The notes under the pieces: generated by a model
Seen by the model: the letters and a program-made list of their open reading frames with translations, nothing else
What the model was told of the DNA's origin: nothing
The model's database searches: none
Part shown: positions 16,576-27,759 of the stretch, piece by piece
Layout of the letters: each line of letters opens with the position of its first letter
Numbering within the stretch: the first letter of the stretch is position 1
Assembly: GCA_963753105.1 (NCBI GenBank)
Contig: CAVWBD010000011.1
Coordinates: 124,001 to 188,000, forward strand
DNA length: 64,000 nucleotides
Reading direction: 5' to 3'
From: SZUA-36 sp963753105
GTDB taxonomy: Bacteria > Pseudomonadota > Gammaproteobacteria > Xanthomonadales > SZUA-36
Program-made: the position numbers and the translations under genes

Positions 16576-17478
16576 ATGCGCTGGAAGGATCGCAGACGCA
16601 GTAGCAATGTAGATGACAGGAGGGGGCAGGCCTCCAGGTACAGTTCTGCAGGCTCCGGTTCAGGGCTGTTGAGCTTTATCCCGATGCTGGTACGGTCAAA
16701 AACCGGGCGTATCGTGCTGCTGATTGGCGTGGTTGTATTTTTTGGTGGCAGGATGATGGGTATCGACCTGTTGCCAATGCTGTTGGGTGGTGGAACAGGC
16801 GTCGCCGACCAGCCCTTCGAGATGACCGAAAGGGAAAAGGAGATGGGTGACTTCGTCTCGTTTGTATTGGCTGATACCGAGGACACCTGGAATGCAATTT
16901 TCAGAGCGAGCGGCAGCACCTACCAGGAACCCACCCTGGTATTGTTCAGCGGCCGGGTCAACTCCGCCTGTGGCATGGCTTCGGCGGCGGTAGGTCCCTT
17001 TTATTGCCCGGGTGACCAAAAACTCTATATCGATCTCTCGTTCTTCCAGGATTTGGCGGACCGTCACGGTGCGCCTGGTGATTTCGCCCAGGCGTATGTC
17101 ATCGCCCACGAGGTTGGGCACCACGTGCAAACCCTGTTGGGTATCAGTGACCAGGTTCGCCAGCTCAGCCGTGGCAGGAACAAGGCCGGGGCTAATGCTT
17201 TATCGGTAAGACAGGAATTGCAGGCCGATTGCTTTGCCGGATTGTGGGGTAATGCGGCCAATGTTGACAGACGACTACTGGACCCCGGGGATCTCGAAGA
17301 AGCGCTGATTGCCGCGAGCGCGATTGGTGACGACCGGCTACAAAAAGAGGCCGGCCAGGGTGTTGTTCCCGACAGTTTTACCCATGGCAGTTCGGCCCAG
17401 CGTGTTGCCTGGTTCAGAAAGGGTTTTGAATCAGGTGATATAGCGGTCTGTGATACTTTTTCTGACCTGAGTAACTGA
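16576..17478 (+). CDS. ypfJ: YpfJ-type neutral zinc metallopeptidase
   Basis: A 300-residue membrane-anchored protein of the putative neutral zinc metallopeptidase family (PF04228). A basic, Ser/Gly-rich N-terminus precedes one transmembrane helix (about 48-68), then the peptidase domain. The zinc motif is HEVGHH near residue 178, with QELQADCFAGLWG near 215 supplying the further ligand. Start ATG at 16576 after GGAAGGGACC. The substrate is unknown in the family. It is followed 20 bp later by yjjX. Confidence 0.9.
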   Translation: MRWKDRRRSSNVDDRRGQASRYSSAGSGSGLLSFIPMLVRSKTGRIVLLIGVVVFFGGRMMGIDLLPMLLGGGTGVADQPFEMTEREKEMGDFVSFVLADTEDTWNAIFRASGSTYQEPTLVLFSGRVNSACGMASAAVGPFYCPGDQKLYIDLSFFQDLADRHGAPGDFAQAYVIAHEVGHHVQTLLGISDQVRQLSRGRNKAGANALSVRQELQADCFAGLWGNAANVDRRLLDPGDLEEALIAASAIGDDRLQKEAGQGVVPDSFTHGSSAQRVAWFRKGFESGDIAVCDTFSDLSN

Positions 17479-17497
17479 CTATGATAGTACCCACTTG

Positions 17498-18025
17498 ATG
17501 AAGGTCGTCGTCACATCACATAATCCGGTCAAGATTGCTGCGGTCAAAGAGGCCTTCCGGGTCCAGTTCCCTGGTATCGAGACAGAAATCTCCCCGCTGG
17601 CCGTGGCCTCGGGTGTGCCCGAACAACCGATGTCAGACTCGGAAACCCGGCAGGGCGCGGTCAACCGGGTGGCCAATGCGCGAGTGATGATGCCCGATGC
17701 CGATTTCTGGGTTGGCCTGGAAGGCGGGCTGGATTTTTTTGACGATCAATTGATGGCCTTTGCCTGGATGGCGGTGGCCGACAAGCGCGGTCGGAGCAGC
17801 GCCACCCGCAGCGTTACATTGCCACTGCCGCCCAAGGTCCAGGAACTGGTCTATGGTGGCCTCGAACTGGGAGAGGCCAACGACCGTGTGTTCTCGACCC
17901 TGAACAGCAAGCAGGGTGGTGGCGCGTTTGGCCTGCTGACCGATGGCCTGATGACACGCGAAGGCGTCTATACGCAGACGCTGATCCTGGCGCTGATTCC
18001 CTTTGTTCACGAACTCTGGCCGTGA
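17498..18025 (+). CDS. yjjX: Inosine/xanthosine triphosphatase, YjjX family
   Basis: Removes damaged purine nucleotides (ITP/XTP) from the pool. At 175 residues it matches the family length; motifs SHNPVKIAAVKEAF at the N-terminus, SDSETRQGAVNRV and VGLEGG are all present. ATG at 17498 is preferred over the TTG one codon earlier. It is followed closely by an amino-acid permease on the same strand. Confidence 0.88.
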   Translation: MKVVVTSHNPVKIAAVKEAFRVQFPGIETEISPLAVASGVPEQPMSDSETRQGAVNRVANARVMMPDADFWVGLEGGLDFFDDQLMAFAWMAVADKRGRSSATRSVTLPLPPKVQELVYGGLELGEANDRVFSTLNSKQGGGAFGLLTDGLMTREGVYTQTLILALIPFVHELWP

Positions 18026-18056
18026 ATCGTTTGCCGATATCAACTACCCTCAGTAA

Positions 18057-19361
18057 ATGACACAAGCCACAAACCAGGATGCGGGTCTCAAGCGCGCCAT
18101 CAGCAAAACCGGCTATGCGGCGATAACCATCAATGGTGTCATCGGTGCGGGTATCTTTGGCCTGCCGGCAGTAGCGGCTGCAAAAACCGGTGCCTTCAGC
18201 CCGTGGTTATTTGTCTGGGCAGGATTGCTAATCCTTACCGTGGTGCTTTCATTTGCACGTGCCTCGAGCATGTTCCGCAATACCGGTGGCGCCATCGTCT
18301 ATGCGACCCACGCCTTCGGCCCGTTCGTTGGTTTCCAGGCCGGCTGGCTGGCCTACCTCGGCCGGGTCTCGGCCATGGGCGCCAACGCCAACCTGCTGGT
18401 CACCTATGCCAGCTGGTTCTGGGAGCCGCTCGGAACCCGGCCTTACAGCGCCATCGCGATCTCGACGATCATCCTGGGCCTGACCTGGCTGAATGTAGGC
18501 GGCATCAAGAACAGTGTCGCGGTCATTTACCTGTTCACCGTACTCAAGCTCTTGCCATTGTCGCTGCTGATATTGTTTGGCCTGGGCGAGATCGACCTGC
18601 AGATGCTCGGCGGCGCCGCGATGCCCGAAGTTGGCGAGCTGGGTGAGGCATTGCTGGTCGTGCTGTACGCTTACGTTGGGTTCGAGGGCACCATGGTGGC
18701 TGCCGGTGAAGGCAAGCGGCCCCGGCGTGACGTGCCACGGGCGGTGGTCAATACCATTCTTTTTACCGGTGTCATCTACCTGCTGATCCAGGCGGTGTCC
18801 GTTTCCGCATATCCGGATTTAGCGACCAGTACCACGGCACTGGCGGATGTCGCCGCCGTGCTGATGGGCCCAGCCGGTGCAATACTGTTGACTCTGGGTG
18901 CGGTGTTCTCGATTTTTGGCAACCTGCAGTCCACCTACCTCTCCGCGCCGAGGATGACTTTCGCATTGGCGCGTGACGGCAGTTTGCCTCCCTGGTTCGC
19001 ACGTGTGCACGGCCGCTACCAAACGCCGCATACGTCGTTATGGTTCTACGGGATTTTCTGTGCGCTATTGGGCGTGACTGGCAGCTTTGTCTGGTTGGCC
19101 GTGATGAGCACGCTGACGCGTTTGCTGACCTACATCGTGTGTATCGCGGCCTTGCCCCGGCTGGAAAAAACCACCGAGCCAGTGGAAGACCAGTTCACCT
19201 TGCCGGGCGGCTTGCTGATCCCCGGTATCGCGCTTGTGCTGTGCCTGTGGCTGATCAGCTTCGCCTCACTCAAGTCCTGGCTGGTGACACTGGGGCTGAT
19301 GTTGCTGGGCACCGCCTTGTATAGCCTGTCCCGGTATTTATCCAGGCGAACGAACAGTTAA
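18057..19361 (+). CDS. APC-family amino acid permease
   Basis: A 434-residue transporter with 12 hydrophobic segments of the amino acid-polyamine-organocation superfamily. The signature ITINGVIGAGIFGLPA lies in TM1, and GFEGTMVAAGEGKRPRRDVP precedes TM7. The substrate cannot be assigned from sequence. It converges on the cytochrome b gene with only five bases between the stops. Confidence 0.88.
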   Translation: MTQATNQDAGLKRAISKTGYAAITINGVIGAGIFGLPAVAAAKTGAFSPWLFVWAGLLILTVVLSFARASSMFRNTGGAIVYATHAFGPFVGFQAGWLAYLGRVSAMGANANLLVTYASWFWEPLGTRPYSAIAISTIILGLTWLNVGGIKNSVAVIYLFTVLKLLPLSLLILFGLGEIDLQMLGGAAMPEVGELGEALLVVLYAYVGFEGTMVAAGEGKRPRRDVPRAVVNTILFTGVIYLLIQAVSVSAYPDLATSTTALADVAAVLMGPAGAILLTLGAVFSIFGNLQSTYLSAPRMTFALARDGSLPPWFARVHGRYQTPHTSLWFYGIFCALLGVTGSFVWLAVMSTLTRLLTYIVCIAALPRLEKTTEPVEDQFTLPGGLLIPGIALVLCLWLISFASLKSWLVTLGLMLLGTALYSLSRYLSRRTNS

Positions 19362-19366
19362 ATAAA

Positions 19367-20099
19367 CTACCCGTCTTCCGGTGGCCTCGGCAGGTGTTTC
19401 TTGCCGCTGAACATCGCCGATATCAGCGTGCCGTGGCCCCTGGCGTCTGCCTGGATGACGTTGAACAGGTGCACCAGGATCAGGAACCACAGCAGGTAGA
19501 CGCCATAGACGTGGACCGTGCCGAACGGCCCTTTGAAGGCCTTGAGCTTGTCGTATTTTTCCGGGTCGGTGCCGGTTTCGTCGTAGGGCTTGATGTCGGC
19601 CGGGTCAACGCCTTCGGCGGCCACGTACTCGGCCATGAAATCACCAAACGGCGGGTAATAGATATCGGTGCCGGCGCGCACCATGCCGGTGACCATGATC
19701 ACGGTCAGCAGCAGGAACATGAACAGCAAAAAGACCCGCGCCTTGGGGTTGTGGCCGATAAAAGTCTGCGGCTCGCCGGCTTTCACAGAAGCATTGAATG
19801 CGCCCAACTCCTGCTTGAAGTTCTTGCCGGGCAGAAGGCTTTTGAAACTGGACAGCGGCGGTCCGATAAAGCCCCAGATAATGCGTATGATCAGGTTGGT
19901 GGCAAACACGTAGCCGACCGTGACATGCAGGGCCTTGAGGCCGATGCTGGCCTCGCGTGCCGCTGATGCCGAGCGAGCCCTTGTTGAGCATGATCAGGCC
20001 CAGGATGCTCAGCACGATCACGCACAGCACGTTGATCCAGTGGAACAGCCGGGTGTTGATATCCCATGCCTTGTAAACCTTGATGTTGTTGTCGCTCAT
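19367..20099 (-). CDS. Membrane-bound cytochrome b (b561/hydrogenase-type), one frameshift
   Basis: About 243 residues when repaired. Start MSDNNIKVYKAWDINTRLFHWIN (Asp-Thr-Arg...His is the usual first haem-b helix). The frame then breaks near 19957, where GISGTRGQHRPQ should read into EASIGLKALHVTVGYVFATN; one base is missing. The remainder has WGFIGP and a last helix HVYGVYLLWFLILVHLFNV, giving at least four candidate haem-ligating histidines in four membrane helices. Likely passes electrons between quinones and a partner cytochrome c or oxidoreductase, but no partner gene is adjacent. Confidence 0.82.
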
Positions 20100-20295
20100 G
20101 CTTGTCTTCCGTGTTTTTCAGTCACCCGTGATCGGTGGGTCCGGGTAGTCACAATGTTCGAATAATTCTACAAGATTATCTGCCGGATTGGTGCGCTGCA
20201 CAAACGAATCATGAGATAATTGCTTGCTTAAATAACCGGGCTTTTGATATTTAGTCAACGCGCGGGACAGGCAGGTGCTTGAGATCAGCATAACC

Positions 20296-22541
20296 ATGCC
20301 AAAGAACAATAAAACCAGGGATGAATCAGGGGTCAACGTGATACCCGGAAAACTGCCACGATACTGCCTGGGGCTTACCCTCGGCGTATTTATTTCTACC
20401 ACTGCACTTGCTGTTGAAGGTTTGCCCGCCGAACGGCCCGAAATGCAGGCATTCGAGTTGCAATCCGCACCATCACTGGATGGCGACGTATTGTCGGATT
20501 CCGCGTGGCGGGGTGTGATACCGGCCAGTGGCTTCTGGCAGGTCCAGCCCGATGAGGGCCAGCCCGCGACCCAGAAAACCGAGGTCTATATCGGCTTCCT
20601 TGACGATTCTCTCTACATCGGCGTGGTGGCTTACGACGACAACCCGGACGGCATCATCGTCACCGATGCGCGCCGGGATTCAGGCCTGAACGATTCAGAC
20701 AGTTTCCGGCTCATCATCGACGGACAGCTGGACCGCCAGAACGGTTTCGTATTTGGCACCAACCCGCTGGGCATGGAATACGACGCGCAGGTGGTCAAGG
20801 AAGGCGGCAGCGATGCCGGCTATAACCTGAACTGGGATGCAAGCTGGAGCGTTCAAGCGCGCATATCCGGACATCGGCTGGAGTGCGGAGATGCGCATCC
20901 CCTTCAAGACCCTGCGCTATGGCACCGGCGAGGAGCAGACATGGGGCATCAACTTCCAGCGCAATATCCGGCGCAATAACGAGGTCGTCTATTGGGCGCC
21001 GCTGACGATTCAACATAGCCTAGCCCGCGTATCCGAGGCGGGCACGGTCACCGGTATCAAGCCGCCGAAGTCACGCAACCTGAAATTTACGCCTTATGCG
21101 CTGGGTAGCGCTCAGCGCGGTGGTGAACTCGATGGCACCGAGACGGATGTTGAAGTCGGTTTTGATGCCAAGTACTCGATTACACCCAGCCTGACCCTGG
21201 ACCTGACCTACAACACGGATTTCGCCCAGGTCGAGGCGGATGACCAGCAGGTCAACCTGGACCGCTTCAACCTGTTTTTTCCGGAAAAACGGCCGTTCTT
21301 CCTGGAGAATTCCGGGCAGTTTACTGTCGGCAACAATCAGGAGGCGCAGCTGTTCTTCAGCCGCCGTATCGGCATTGGTGAAGACGGTGACGTGATTCCC
21401 ATCGAGGGTGGTGTACGGGTTTCAGGAAAGATTGGCAATGCCACGAATGTCGGATTCCTCTACATGGCATCCGAGGCCGTGGAAGACATTGCACCAGGCA
21501 ACCAGTTCACCGTCGCGCGTATCAACCAGGAAATGGGTAACCGCTCATCACTGGGCGCGATTTTCGTGGAACGCAACGGGGATGGTTCGTACCTTGTTGC
21601 AGAAGTCTGATGACAAGAACAGGACCTACGGTATCGACGGTCGCCTCGGTATTGGCGAGAACACCTTGATCACCGGTTGGGCAGCGCAGACGGACACACC
21701 CGGGCTCGTGGGTGATGACCATGCCTATTCTTTGAAGGCGAATTACGATTCGGCCGAGTGGAGCCATGGCATCGAATACACCGAGGTCGGTGAAAACTTC
21801 AACCCGGAAGTCGGGTTTTTGTCACGCGACACCTATCGCAAATTTGCCACCAACAGCCTGAAGCGTATCCGGCCGGATGATTTCTATGGTCTGCTGGAAA
21901 TCCGTCCGCACTACAGTTACCGGGGCTACTGGGATTTTGATGATTTCAAGGAAACCGGCTTTTTGCACCTGGATGTGCACTGGGAGTGGAAAAACGGCTA
22001 CGAACTCCACACCGGGTACAATATTTTTACGGACGGGATCAAGGAGGAATTCGAAATTGTCGATGATGTCTGGATCCAACCGGACACCTATCATGGCAAT
22101 GAGGTTGCGCTGGTTTTCATGACCGACAGTTCGGCGCCTTTCTCATTCAGCCTGAGATCCAATACGGGTGAAAGGTTCGGTGGCGATTTTGTCAGCCTTT
22201 CCCCGAACCTCAACTACCGCTTTGGCGACAAGTTCAGTTCCAGCCTGTCGGTCAACTACACCGATTTTGACTTGCCTGTTGAAGGCGGGGATTTCTCGGT
22301 GATGCTGGCCAGGTTGCGTCTGTCCTATTCCTTTACGCCAAAGATCCTGCTACAGGCACTGGTGCAGTACAACGACCAGGATGAAGAACTTGGCACCAAT
22401 ATACGGTTCTCGTGGTTGCGCTCGGCCAATACCGGTCTGTACCTCGTGTATAACGAGGTGGATGAACGCTGGGCAGGTGCGCCTCCCACGGGCCGTGAAA
22501 TCATTCTCAAGTACAGTTACATGTTTGACGTATTTAACTGA
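20296..22541 (+). CDS. DUF5916 outer-membrane protein with CBM9-like domain, two frameshifts
   Basis: About 750-residue secreted protein. A signal peptide ends near ...STTALA, followed by a carbohydrate-binding family 9-like domain (SLDGDVLSDSAW, DSFRLIIDG, WSAEMRIPFKTLRY) and a long DUF5916 region of amphipathic beta-strands (NLFFPEKRPFFLENSG is typical), consistent with an outer-membrane barrel. One extra base near 20872 (ISGHRL should be ISDIGW) and one near 21607 (after GSYLVAE, before SDDKNRTYG) split it into three frames. The exact start is uncertain: ATG at 20296 or GTG at 20275. Function in the family is unknown; polysaccharide or metal-related transport is speculation. Confidence 0.8.
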
Positions 22542-22597
22542 CAAACTGCATCTCCAAAGGTAGAATCCAGCGACTTTAACCGCCTGTAGCCAACCTG

Positions 22598-24490
22598 ATG
22601 TCCTTGTTACGTCTCGATAACGCCTCTTTGCATTATGGAAACCTGGCCTTGCTGGATGGTGTGGATTTCAGTATCACAAAGGGTAACAAGATTGGTTTGC
22701 TGGGCCGCAATGGTGCCGGCAAAACCACGCTTTTGAAGATGCTGGCGGGAGAGATCGTGCCGGAGTCCGGTGAACGCTGGTTAAGACCCGGGACACGTAT
22801 CGCCTGGTTGCGGCAAATACTACCGGAGGCTGACGAGCAGACCGTCTACGATGTGGTGGCCTCAGGTCTGGCCGAAACCGGCCGCCTGCTGGCTGAATAC
22901 CATCACCTCGTGCAGGCCGAAGACCTCACCGACATGAAGGTCTTGTCACGTGTCCAGCAGCAGTTGGAAGCACTGGACGGTTGGCGATTACAGCAGCGGG
23001 TAGAGACCACCATCAGCCAGCTGGAACTGCCCCCGGATGCCAGCATGGCGGAGTTGTCAGGTGGCTGGCGCCGCCGGGTGGCGCTGGCCCAGGCGCTGGT
23101 CAGCAAGCCGGACATATTGTTGCTGGACGAACCCACCAACCATCTTGATATTCCAGCTATCCAGTGGCTTGAAGGGCAACTGAGAAGCTTCAAGGGTGCC
23201 CTGATACTGATCACCCATGACCGTCGTTTTCTACAAAATGTGGCCAACTGGATGGCTGAACTGGACAGGGGTCACCTGACCCTGTGGCAAGGGGATTACC
23301 AGGGCTTTCTGCGTCACCGCGAACAAAAACTGGCGGCTGAAGAACGGGCGAATGAGCTGTTCGACAAGAAACTGGCCCAGGAAGAGGTCTGGATACGCCA
23401 GGGTATCAAGGCCAGGCGAACCCGTAACGAAGGCCGTGTACGGGCGTTAAAGGCTCTGCGTGAAGAACGCAGCCAGCGCCGGGAACAGTCTGCCACTGCC
23501 AGTTTTATGGTGGAAGATGCAGCGCGATCCGGCAAAATTGTTGCCGAGCTCGAGAATGTCCACCATCGTTATGGTGACAACCACGTCATCGATGATTTTT
23601 CAACCGTGATACAACGCGGTGACCGGATCGGTATCGTTGGCGCCAATGGTGCAGGCAAAACCACGCTGGTGAAAATTCTGCTGGGTGAACTTCAGCCCAC
23701 AAAGGGCAAGGTTTCCCTGGGTACCAAGATGGAGGTTGCCTATTCCGATCAACTACGGGAGGACCTGGAGCCCGAAAAGAACCTGATCGATAACGTCTGC
23801 GGCGGACAGGAATTTATCGAGATTGGTGGCAGACGCCGGCACGCCATTTCGTACCTTGGAGAATTCCTGTTTAGTCCGGACCGTGTGCGTATGCCGGTAA
23901 AGGCGTTGTCTGGCGGTGAACAGAACCGGGCGGTATTGGCAAGACTGTTCAGTAAATCCGCAAATTTGCTGGTCCTGGATGAACCCACCAATGACCTGGA
24001 TATCGAGACGCTTGAACTGCTGGAAGAAATTCTGCTGGGGTTCGAAGGCACCGTCCTGCTGGTCAGCCACGACAGGAATTTCATGGACAACGTGATCACC
24101 AGCCTGCTTGTGCTAGATGGCAAGGGTGGTGTGGATGAGTACGTTGGCGGTTACAGCGACTGGGAAGCCCGTGGTGGAAGTTTGTCGGGGGAAACGCGGA
24201 CGGTGAAGCTATCGAAACCTGCAAAAAGTTCGTCCGCTAAAAAGAACAAGACGACAAACACCAACAAGATAAAGCTTTCCTACAAGGACCAGCGCGAGCT
24301 GGGAAACCTGCCGGCAAAGATCGAGAAATTGGAAAAACAGCAAACGCGGCTGGAGGAACAAATGTCTGTCCCCGGCTTCTTTCAGTCGGATCATGAACAG
24401 GTTCGGCTCCTGAGCCAGGAACTCGCCGAAGTGCAGGAGCAGTTGGAAAAAGCGTTTGAACGCTGGAGTGAGCTGGAGGGCAATATGTGA
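22598..24490 (+). CDS. uup: ABC-F ATPase Uup
   Basis: Soluble ABC-F protein of 630 residues with two ATPase domains. Walker A motifs are GRNGAGKTT and GANGAGKTT; signatures are LSGGWRRRVALAQAL and LSGGEQNRAVLARL; Walker B motifs are DILLLDEPTNHLD and LLVLDEPTNDLD. The C-terminal charged coiled coil (about 560-630) that distinguishes Uup binds DNA or branched structures in E. coli, while ABC-F proteins generally act on ribosomes. It stands alone between the DUF5916 gene and a two-component pair. Confidence 0.93.
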   Translation: MSLLRLDNASLHYGNLALLDGVDFSITKGNKIGLLGRNGAGKTTLLKMLAGEIVPESGERWLRPGTRIAWLRQILPEADEQTVYDVVASGLAETGRLLAEYHHLVQAEDLTDMKVLSRVQQQLEALDGWRLQQRVETTISQLELPPDASMAELSGGWRRRVALAQALVSKPDILLLDEPTNHLDIPAIQWLEGQLRSFKGALILITHDRRFLQNVANWMAELDRGHLTLWQGDYQGFLRHREQKLAAEERANELFDKKLAQEEVWIRQGIKARRTRNEGRVRALKALREERSQRREQSATASFMVEDAARSGKIVAELENVHHRYGDNHVIDDFSTVIQRGDRIGIVGANGAGKTTLVKILLGELQPTKGKVSLGTKMEVAYSDQLREDLEPEKNLIDNVCGGQEFIEIGGRRRHAISYLGEFLFSPDRVRMPVKALSGGEQNRAVLARLFSKSANLLVLDEPTNDLDIETLELLEEILLGFEGTVLLVSHDRNFMDNVITSLLVLDGKGGVDEYVGGYSDWEARGGSLSGETRTVKLSKPAKSSSAKKNKTTNTNKIKLSYKDQRELGNLPAKIEKLEKQQTRLEEQMSVPGFFQSDHEQVRLLSQELAEVQEQLEKAFERWSELEGNM

Positions 24491-24590
24491 GTCACTGTTG
24501 GGAAATAATTGTCAATCAGTTCCGGATTCAACCAAATAAAAAGCAATTGAGGTAAACTCTCCGGGTCAAGGAGTTAGCCAGGACTTAAGA

Positions 24591-25262
24591 ATGAGAATTC
24601 TCGTCGTAGAGGACAACCAGGAAGTCGCCAGACAGATCAAGGATTCGCTGGAACAGGAACTGTTCATCGTGGACGTGGCGCACGATGGTGAGCAGGGCTG
24701 GTTCATGGGCGATACGGAGACTTATGACGCCATCATCCTGGATATTGGTTTGCCAAGGATGGACGGCCTCAGCGTACTGAAAAAATGGCGCAGCACATCC
24801 AACCACGTGCCGGTGCTGATACTGACCTCCCGCGATACCTGGCGTGAAAAAGTAACCGGTCTGAGAGCCGGTGCCGATGATTACCTGGCAAAACCGTTTG
24901 AGTTCGAAGAATTGCTGGCGCGTATGGAGGCCCTGATCCGCCGTGCCGCCGGCCACGCGAGCCCGGTGTTGCAGTGTGGCCAGGTTGAACTCGAACCTTC
25001 GTCTGCACGGGTAACCCTGAAAGGGGTGCCGGTCAACATGACCGCGCTGGAATACCGCACCTTGCATTACCTGATGCAGAAAGAGGGCGAGGTCGTTTCC
25101 AAGTCAGAACTCAGTGAGCATATTTACAACCAGGACCTGGAGCGTGACTCCAACGTCATCGAGGTCCTGATAAACCGTCTGCGTGGCAAGCTGGGTTCCG
25201 ATCTGATCCAGACACGCAGGGGGCTGGGTTACGTGATCCATGGTGAGGGCAGTGAAGACTAG
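24591..25262 (+). CDS. OmpR/PhoP-family response regulator
   Basis: 223 residues: receiver domain (acidic pair ED at 8-9, phospho-acceptor Asp in ILDIGLPRMDG, switch Lys in LAKPF) and winged-helix DNA-binding domain (LTALEYRTL-type helix, RDSNVIEVLINRLRGKLG, RRGLGYVI). PhoP or QseB-like; the sensor follows nine bases later. The ligand-independent assignment to the OmpR class is certain; the regulon is not visible. Confidence 0.92.
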   Translation: MRILVVEDNQEVARQIKDSLEQELFIVDVAHDGEQGWFMGDTETYDAIILDIGLPRMDGLSVLKKWRSTSNHVPVLILTSRDTWREKVTGLRAGADDYLAKPFEFEELLARMEALIRRAAGHASPVLQCGQVELEPSSARVTLKGVPVNMTALEYRTLHYLMQKEGEVVSKSELSEHIYNQDLERDSNVIEVLINRLRGKLGSDLIQTRRGLGYVIHGEGSED

Positions 25263-25270
25263 GGTGCAGT

Positions 25271-26606
25271 ATGCGGGCTAGATCACTGGCCCTGCGCATT
25301 ACGGTTTTTTCCGTTGCCTGGATCCTGATTACACTAGCCATCACGGCTATACTTGCTGGTCTATTTTTATTTCGATCACAGCGCCCAGCATTATGACGAG
25401 CATGTCTCCATGCACATGGAGGAATTGCTCGAAGCCAGCAAATACCATCCGGACGGCAAGTTTGGCCTTGCCTACAGTCCGAGTGATCCGCGTTACCATG
25501 ATTTGAATTCCGGCTGGTACTGGGAAGTCAGGCAAGCCGGTAAGACCCTGTCGCGCTCCCCTTCGTTGGGTCAGAACCGGCTCGAGATAGGGGATCTGCA
25601 GCCCGGTGCTGAACTGTCAATTCACGAATTGACCGGCCCCGATGACATGATGCTGCGCGTGCATATGTTGAAAGTTCAATTTTATGAAGGCGCAGAGCCG
25701 TTCGTTCTGCTGGGTTCTGCACCGATGACCGGCGTCAGGGACGATGTTCTGGGCTTTTCAAACCACGTGATCATCAGTTTTTCCGTGCTGGGTATCGGCC
25801 TTCTGCTGGCGGTGCTGCTGCAGGTGCGTGTTGCCTTGCAACCACTCAAGGCCATCTCCAGGGGCATTGCTGATATCCGCGAGGGCAGTGCACATAAATT
25901 GGATGATACCCACTTAACGGATGTGCAACCGCTGGTTGACGAACTGAACAACCTGCTCGAGCACAACACGGTATTACTCAAGCGCGCACGCAACCGTCTC
26001 GGGGACCTGGCGCATTCCGTGAAAAACCCGCTGACCGTGATCAAGAACGAGGCCCGCAACATGGAGCCTGCCCAGCGGGATCTGATCATCCAGCAGACCA
26101 GCGACATCAGCCGCAACGTGGATAACTACCTGACCCGGGCGAGGACATTCGGTACCGAGAAGGTGTTGGGGGCGAGGTGCGAGGTCAAGCCGGTGATCGC
26201 AGACCTGGTCTATGCCATGCAGCGCCTGAACCAGGACCGTGAACTCGAATTTGATTTATCCGGTATGCAGGAGTGCTGGTTCAGGGGCGAGGGACAGGAC
26301 CTGGAAGAAATGCTCGGCAACCTGCTGGACAACGCCTGTAAATGGGCAAATCACCGCGTGTTTATCCGTTGTCGAGCCGGCCACGACCTGATTGTGCTGG
26401 CGGTTGAAGACGATGGCCCGGGTATCCCGAAAGAAGAAATGGTCCGGGTCATGCGCAGGGGGCACAGGCTGGACGAATCAAAACCGGGTCACGGCCAGGG
26501 CCTGGGTATCGTCAAGGATATCGCTGACCTGTACGGCGGCTCGCTGAACCTGAATCACAGCCGCCATGGCGGCTTGCTGGCGGAATTGGTACTGCCAGCA
26601 GTTTGA
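25271..26606 (+). CDS. PhoQ-like sensor histidine kinase, one frameshift
   Basis: About 445 residues when repaired. From the ATG at 25271 an N-terminal membrane helix (ITVFSVAWILITLAITAIL) is followed within about ten residues by a frame break near 25350, after which LVYFYFDHSAQHYDEH continues the protein; one base is missing. Then come a periplasmic sensor domain, a second helix (HVIISFSVLGIGLLLAVLL), HAMP, the H-box LGDLAHSVKNPLTVIKNE, the N-box NLLDNACKWA and G-boxes DDGPGIP and GHGQGLGIVKDI. Partner of the preceding regulator. The form of the H-box (HSVKNPL) and ALQPL linker are PhoQ-like. Confidence 0.87.
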
Positions 26607-26623
26607 ACAAGTCACCCGTGTAT

Positions 26624-27667
26624 TCAGATGACGTGGGGTTCCTCGTCGTTACCCAAATCGCCATGCGGCCAGTCGTCGAGGTGGACATCCTTGCGGATGA
26701 CCTGCGACGGTGATCCCACGATCAGTGGGTCGGGTGGTTGCACCACATCGTAATCCTTGTCAGGGTAGTCAAGGTTATGCAAAAAATGCTGCATGCAATT
26801 GAGCCGTGCGCGTTTCTTGTCGTCTGACTTGATGATGGTCCACGGGGCGTCAGCCGTGTCGGTGTAAAAGAACATGGCTTCCTTGGCGCGCGTGTACTCG
26901 CCCCACATACTGACCGCGGCCTTGTCCACCGGGCTCATCTTCCACTGCTTCAGCGGGTCGTGCTCCCTTGACTCGAAGCGCTTGCGTTGTTCCTTCTTGG
27001 TAACCGAGAAATAGTACTTGAACAGCCTGATGCCGGAGTTGACCAGCATACGCTCCACCTCGGGGCACTGGCGCATGAATTCGAGATACTCGATCTGGTT
27101 ACAGAAACCCATGACCCGCTCCACTCCGCCCCGGTTATACCAGGACCGGTCCAGGAACAGGATTTCGCCACGGGTCGGAAGATGACTGATATAACGCTGG
27201 AAGTACCATTCCCCCTTTTCGTGCGGCGTGGGTTTTTCGAGTGCAATGACCTTGGCGGCACGCGGGTTCAGATGTTCCATGAAGCGCTTGATCGTCCCGC
27301 CCTTGCCAGCCGCGTCACGGCCTTCACAGATTACGACGATCTTCTCGCCATTCATCTTGACCCAGTTCTGGACCTTCAACAATTCGATCTGCAGTTTCTT
27401 TTTCTCGACTTCGTATGTGGTGCGCTTGACCTGGTCCGTGTAAGGGTACTTGCCTTCCTTGAACAGTTTGCCGATGGACTCCGGGCAGGAGCGGATCTTC
27501 TTGATCGTCGCAGAATTGTACTCGCCACCCAGGTAGGTATCTTCTAGCTCTGGGAACTCATTGATTTCCTTTTTCAGAGCCTCGGAGCTGTCGTCCCCAC
27601 TGTCAGTTGAATCTTCGTCAATTGATTTTTCGGTGTCCTTGATCTTGGTATCTGTATCGGTATCCAT
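26624..27667 (-). CDS. ppk2: Polyphosphate kinase 2
   Basis: PPK2 family, 347 residues; transfers phosphate between polyphosphate and nucleotides. Walker A appears as EGRDAAGKGGT, the lid and catalytic motifs as PTPHEKGEWYFQRY and FLDRSWYNRGGVERVMGFC. The N-terminal 40 residues are acidic and repetitive (many D, T, S), an extension not needed for catalysis. Class I (one PPK2 domain, GDP/ADP forming ATP/GTP) fits best by length. Convergent with the sensor kinase gene. Confidence 0.92.
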   Translation of the reverse strand: MDTDTDTKIKDTEKSIDEDSTDSGDDSSEALKKEINEFPELEDTYLGGEYNSATIKKIRSCPESIGKLFKEGKYPYTDQVKRTTYEVEKKKLQIELLKVQNWVKMNGEKIVVICEGRDAAGKGGTIKRFMEHLNPRAAKVIALEKPTPHEKGEWYFQRYISHLPTRGEILFLDRSWYNRGGVERVMGFCNQIEYLEFMRQCPEVERMLVNSGIRLFKYYFSVTKKEQRKRFESREHDPLKQWKMSPVDKAAVSMWGEYTRAKEAMFFYTDTADAPWTIIKSDDKKRARLNCMQHFLHNLDYPDKDYDVVQPPDPLIVGSPSQVIRKDVHLDDWPHGDLGNDEEPHVI

Positions 27668-27759
27668 TCAGCCGTTTTCCTTCCTGTCTTTTCCTTAGGC
27701 GCCGGAATCGTGACGCCAGTAATTAATCGTGAACCCTTAATAATACCTGAAACCGGCCG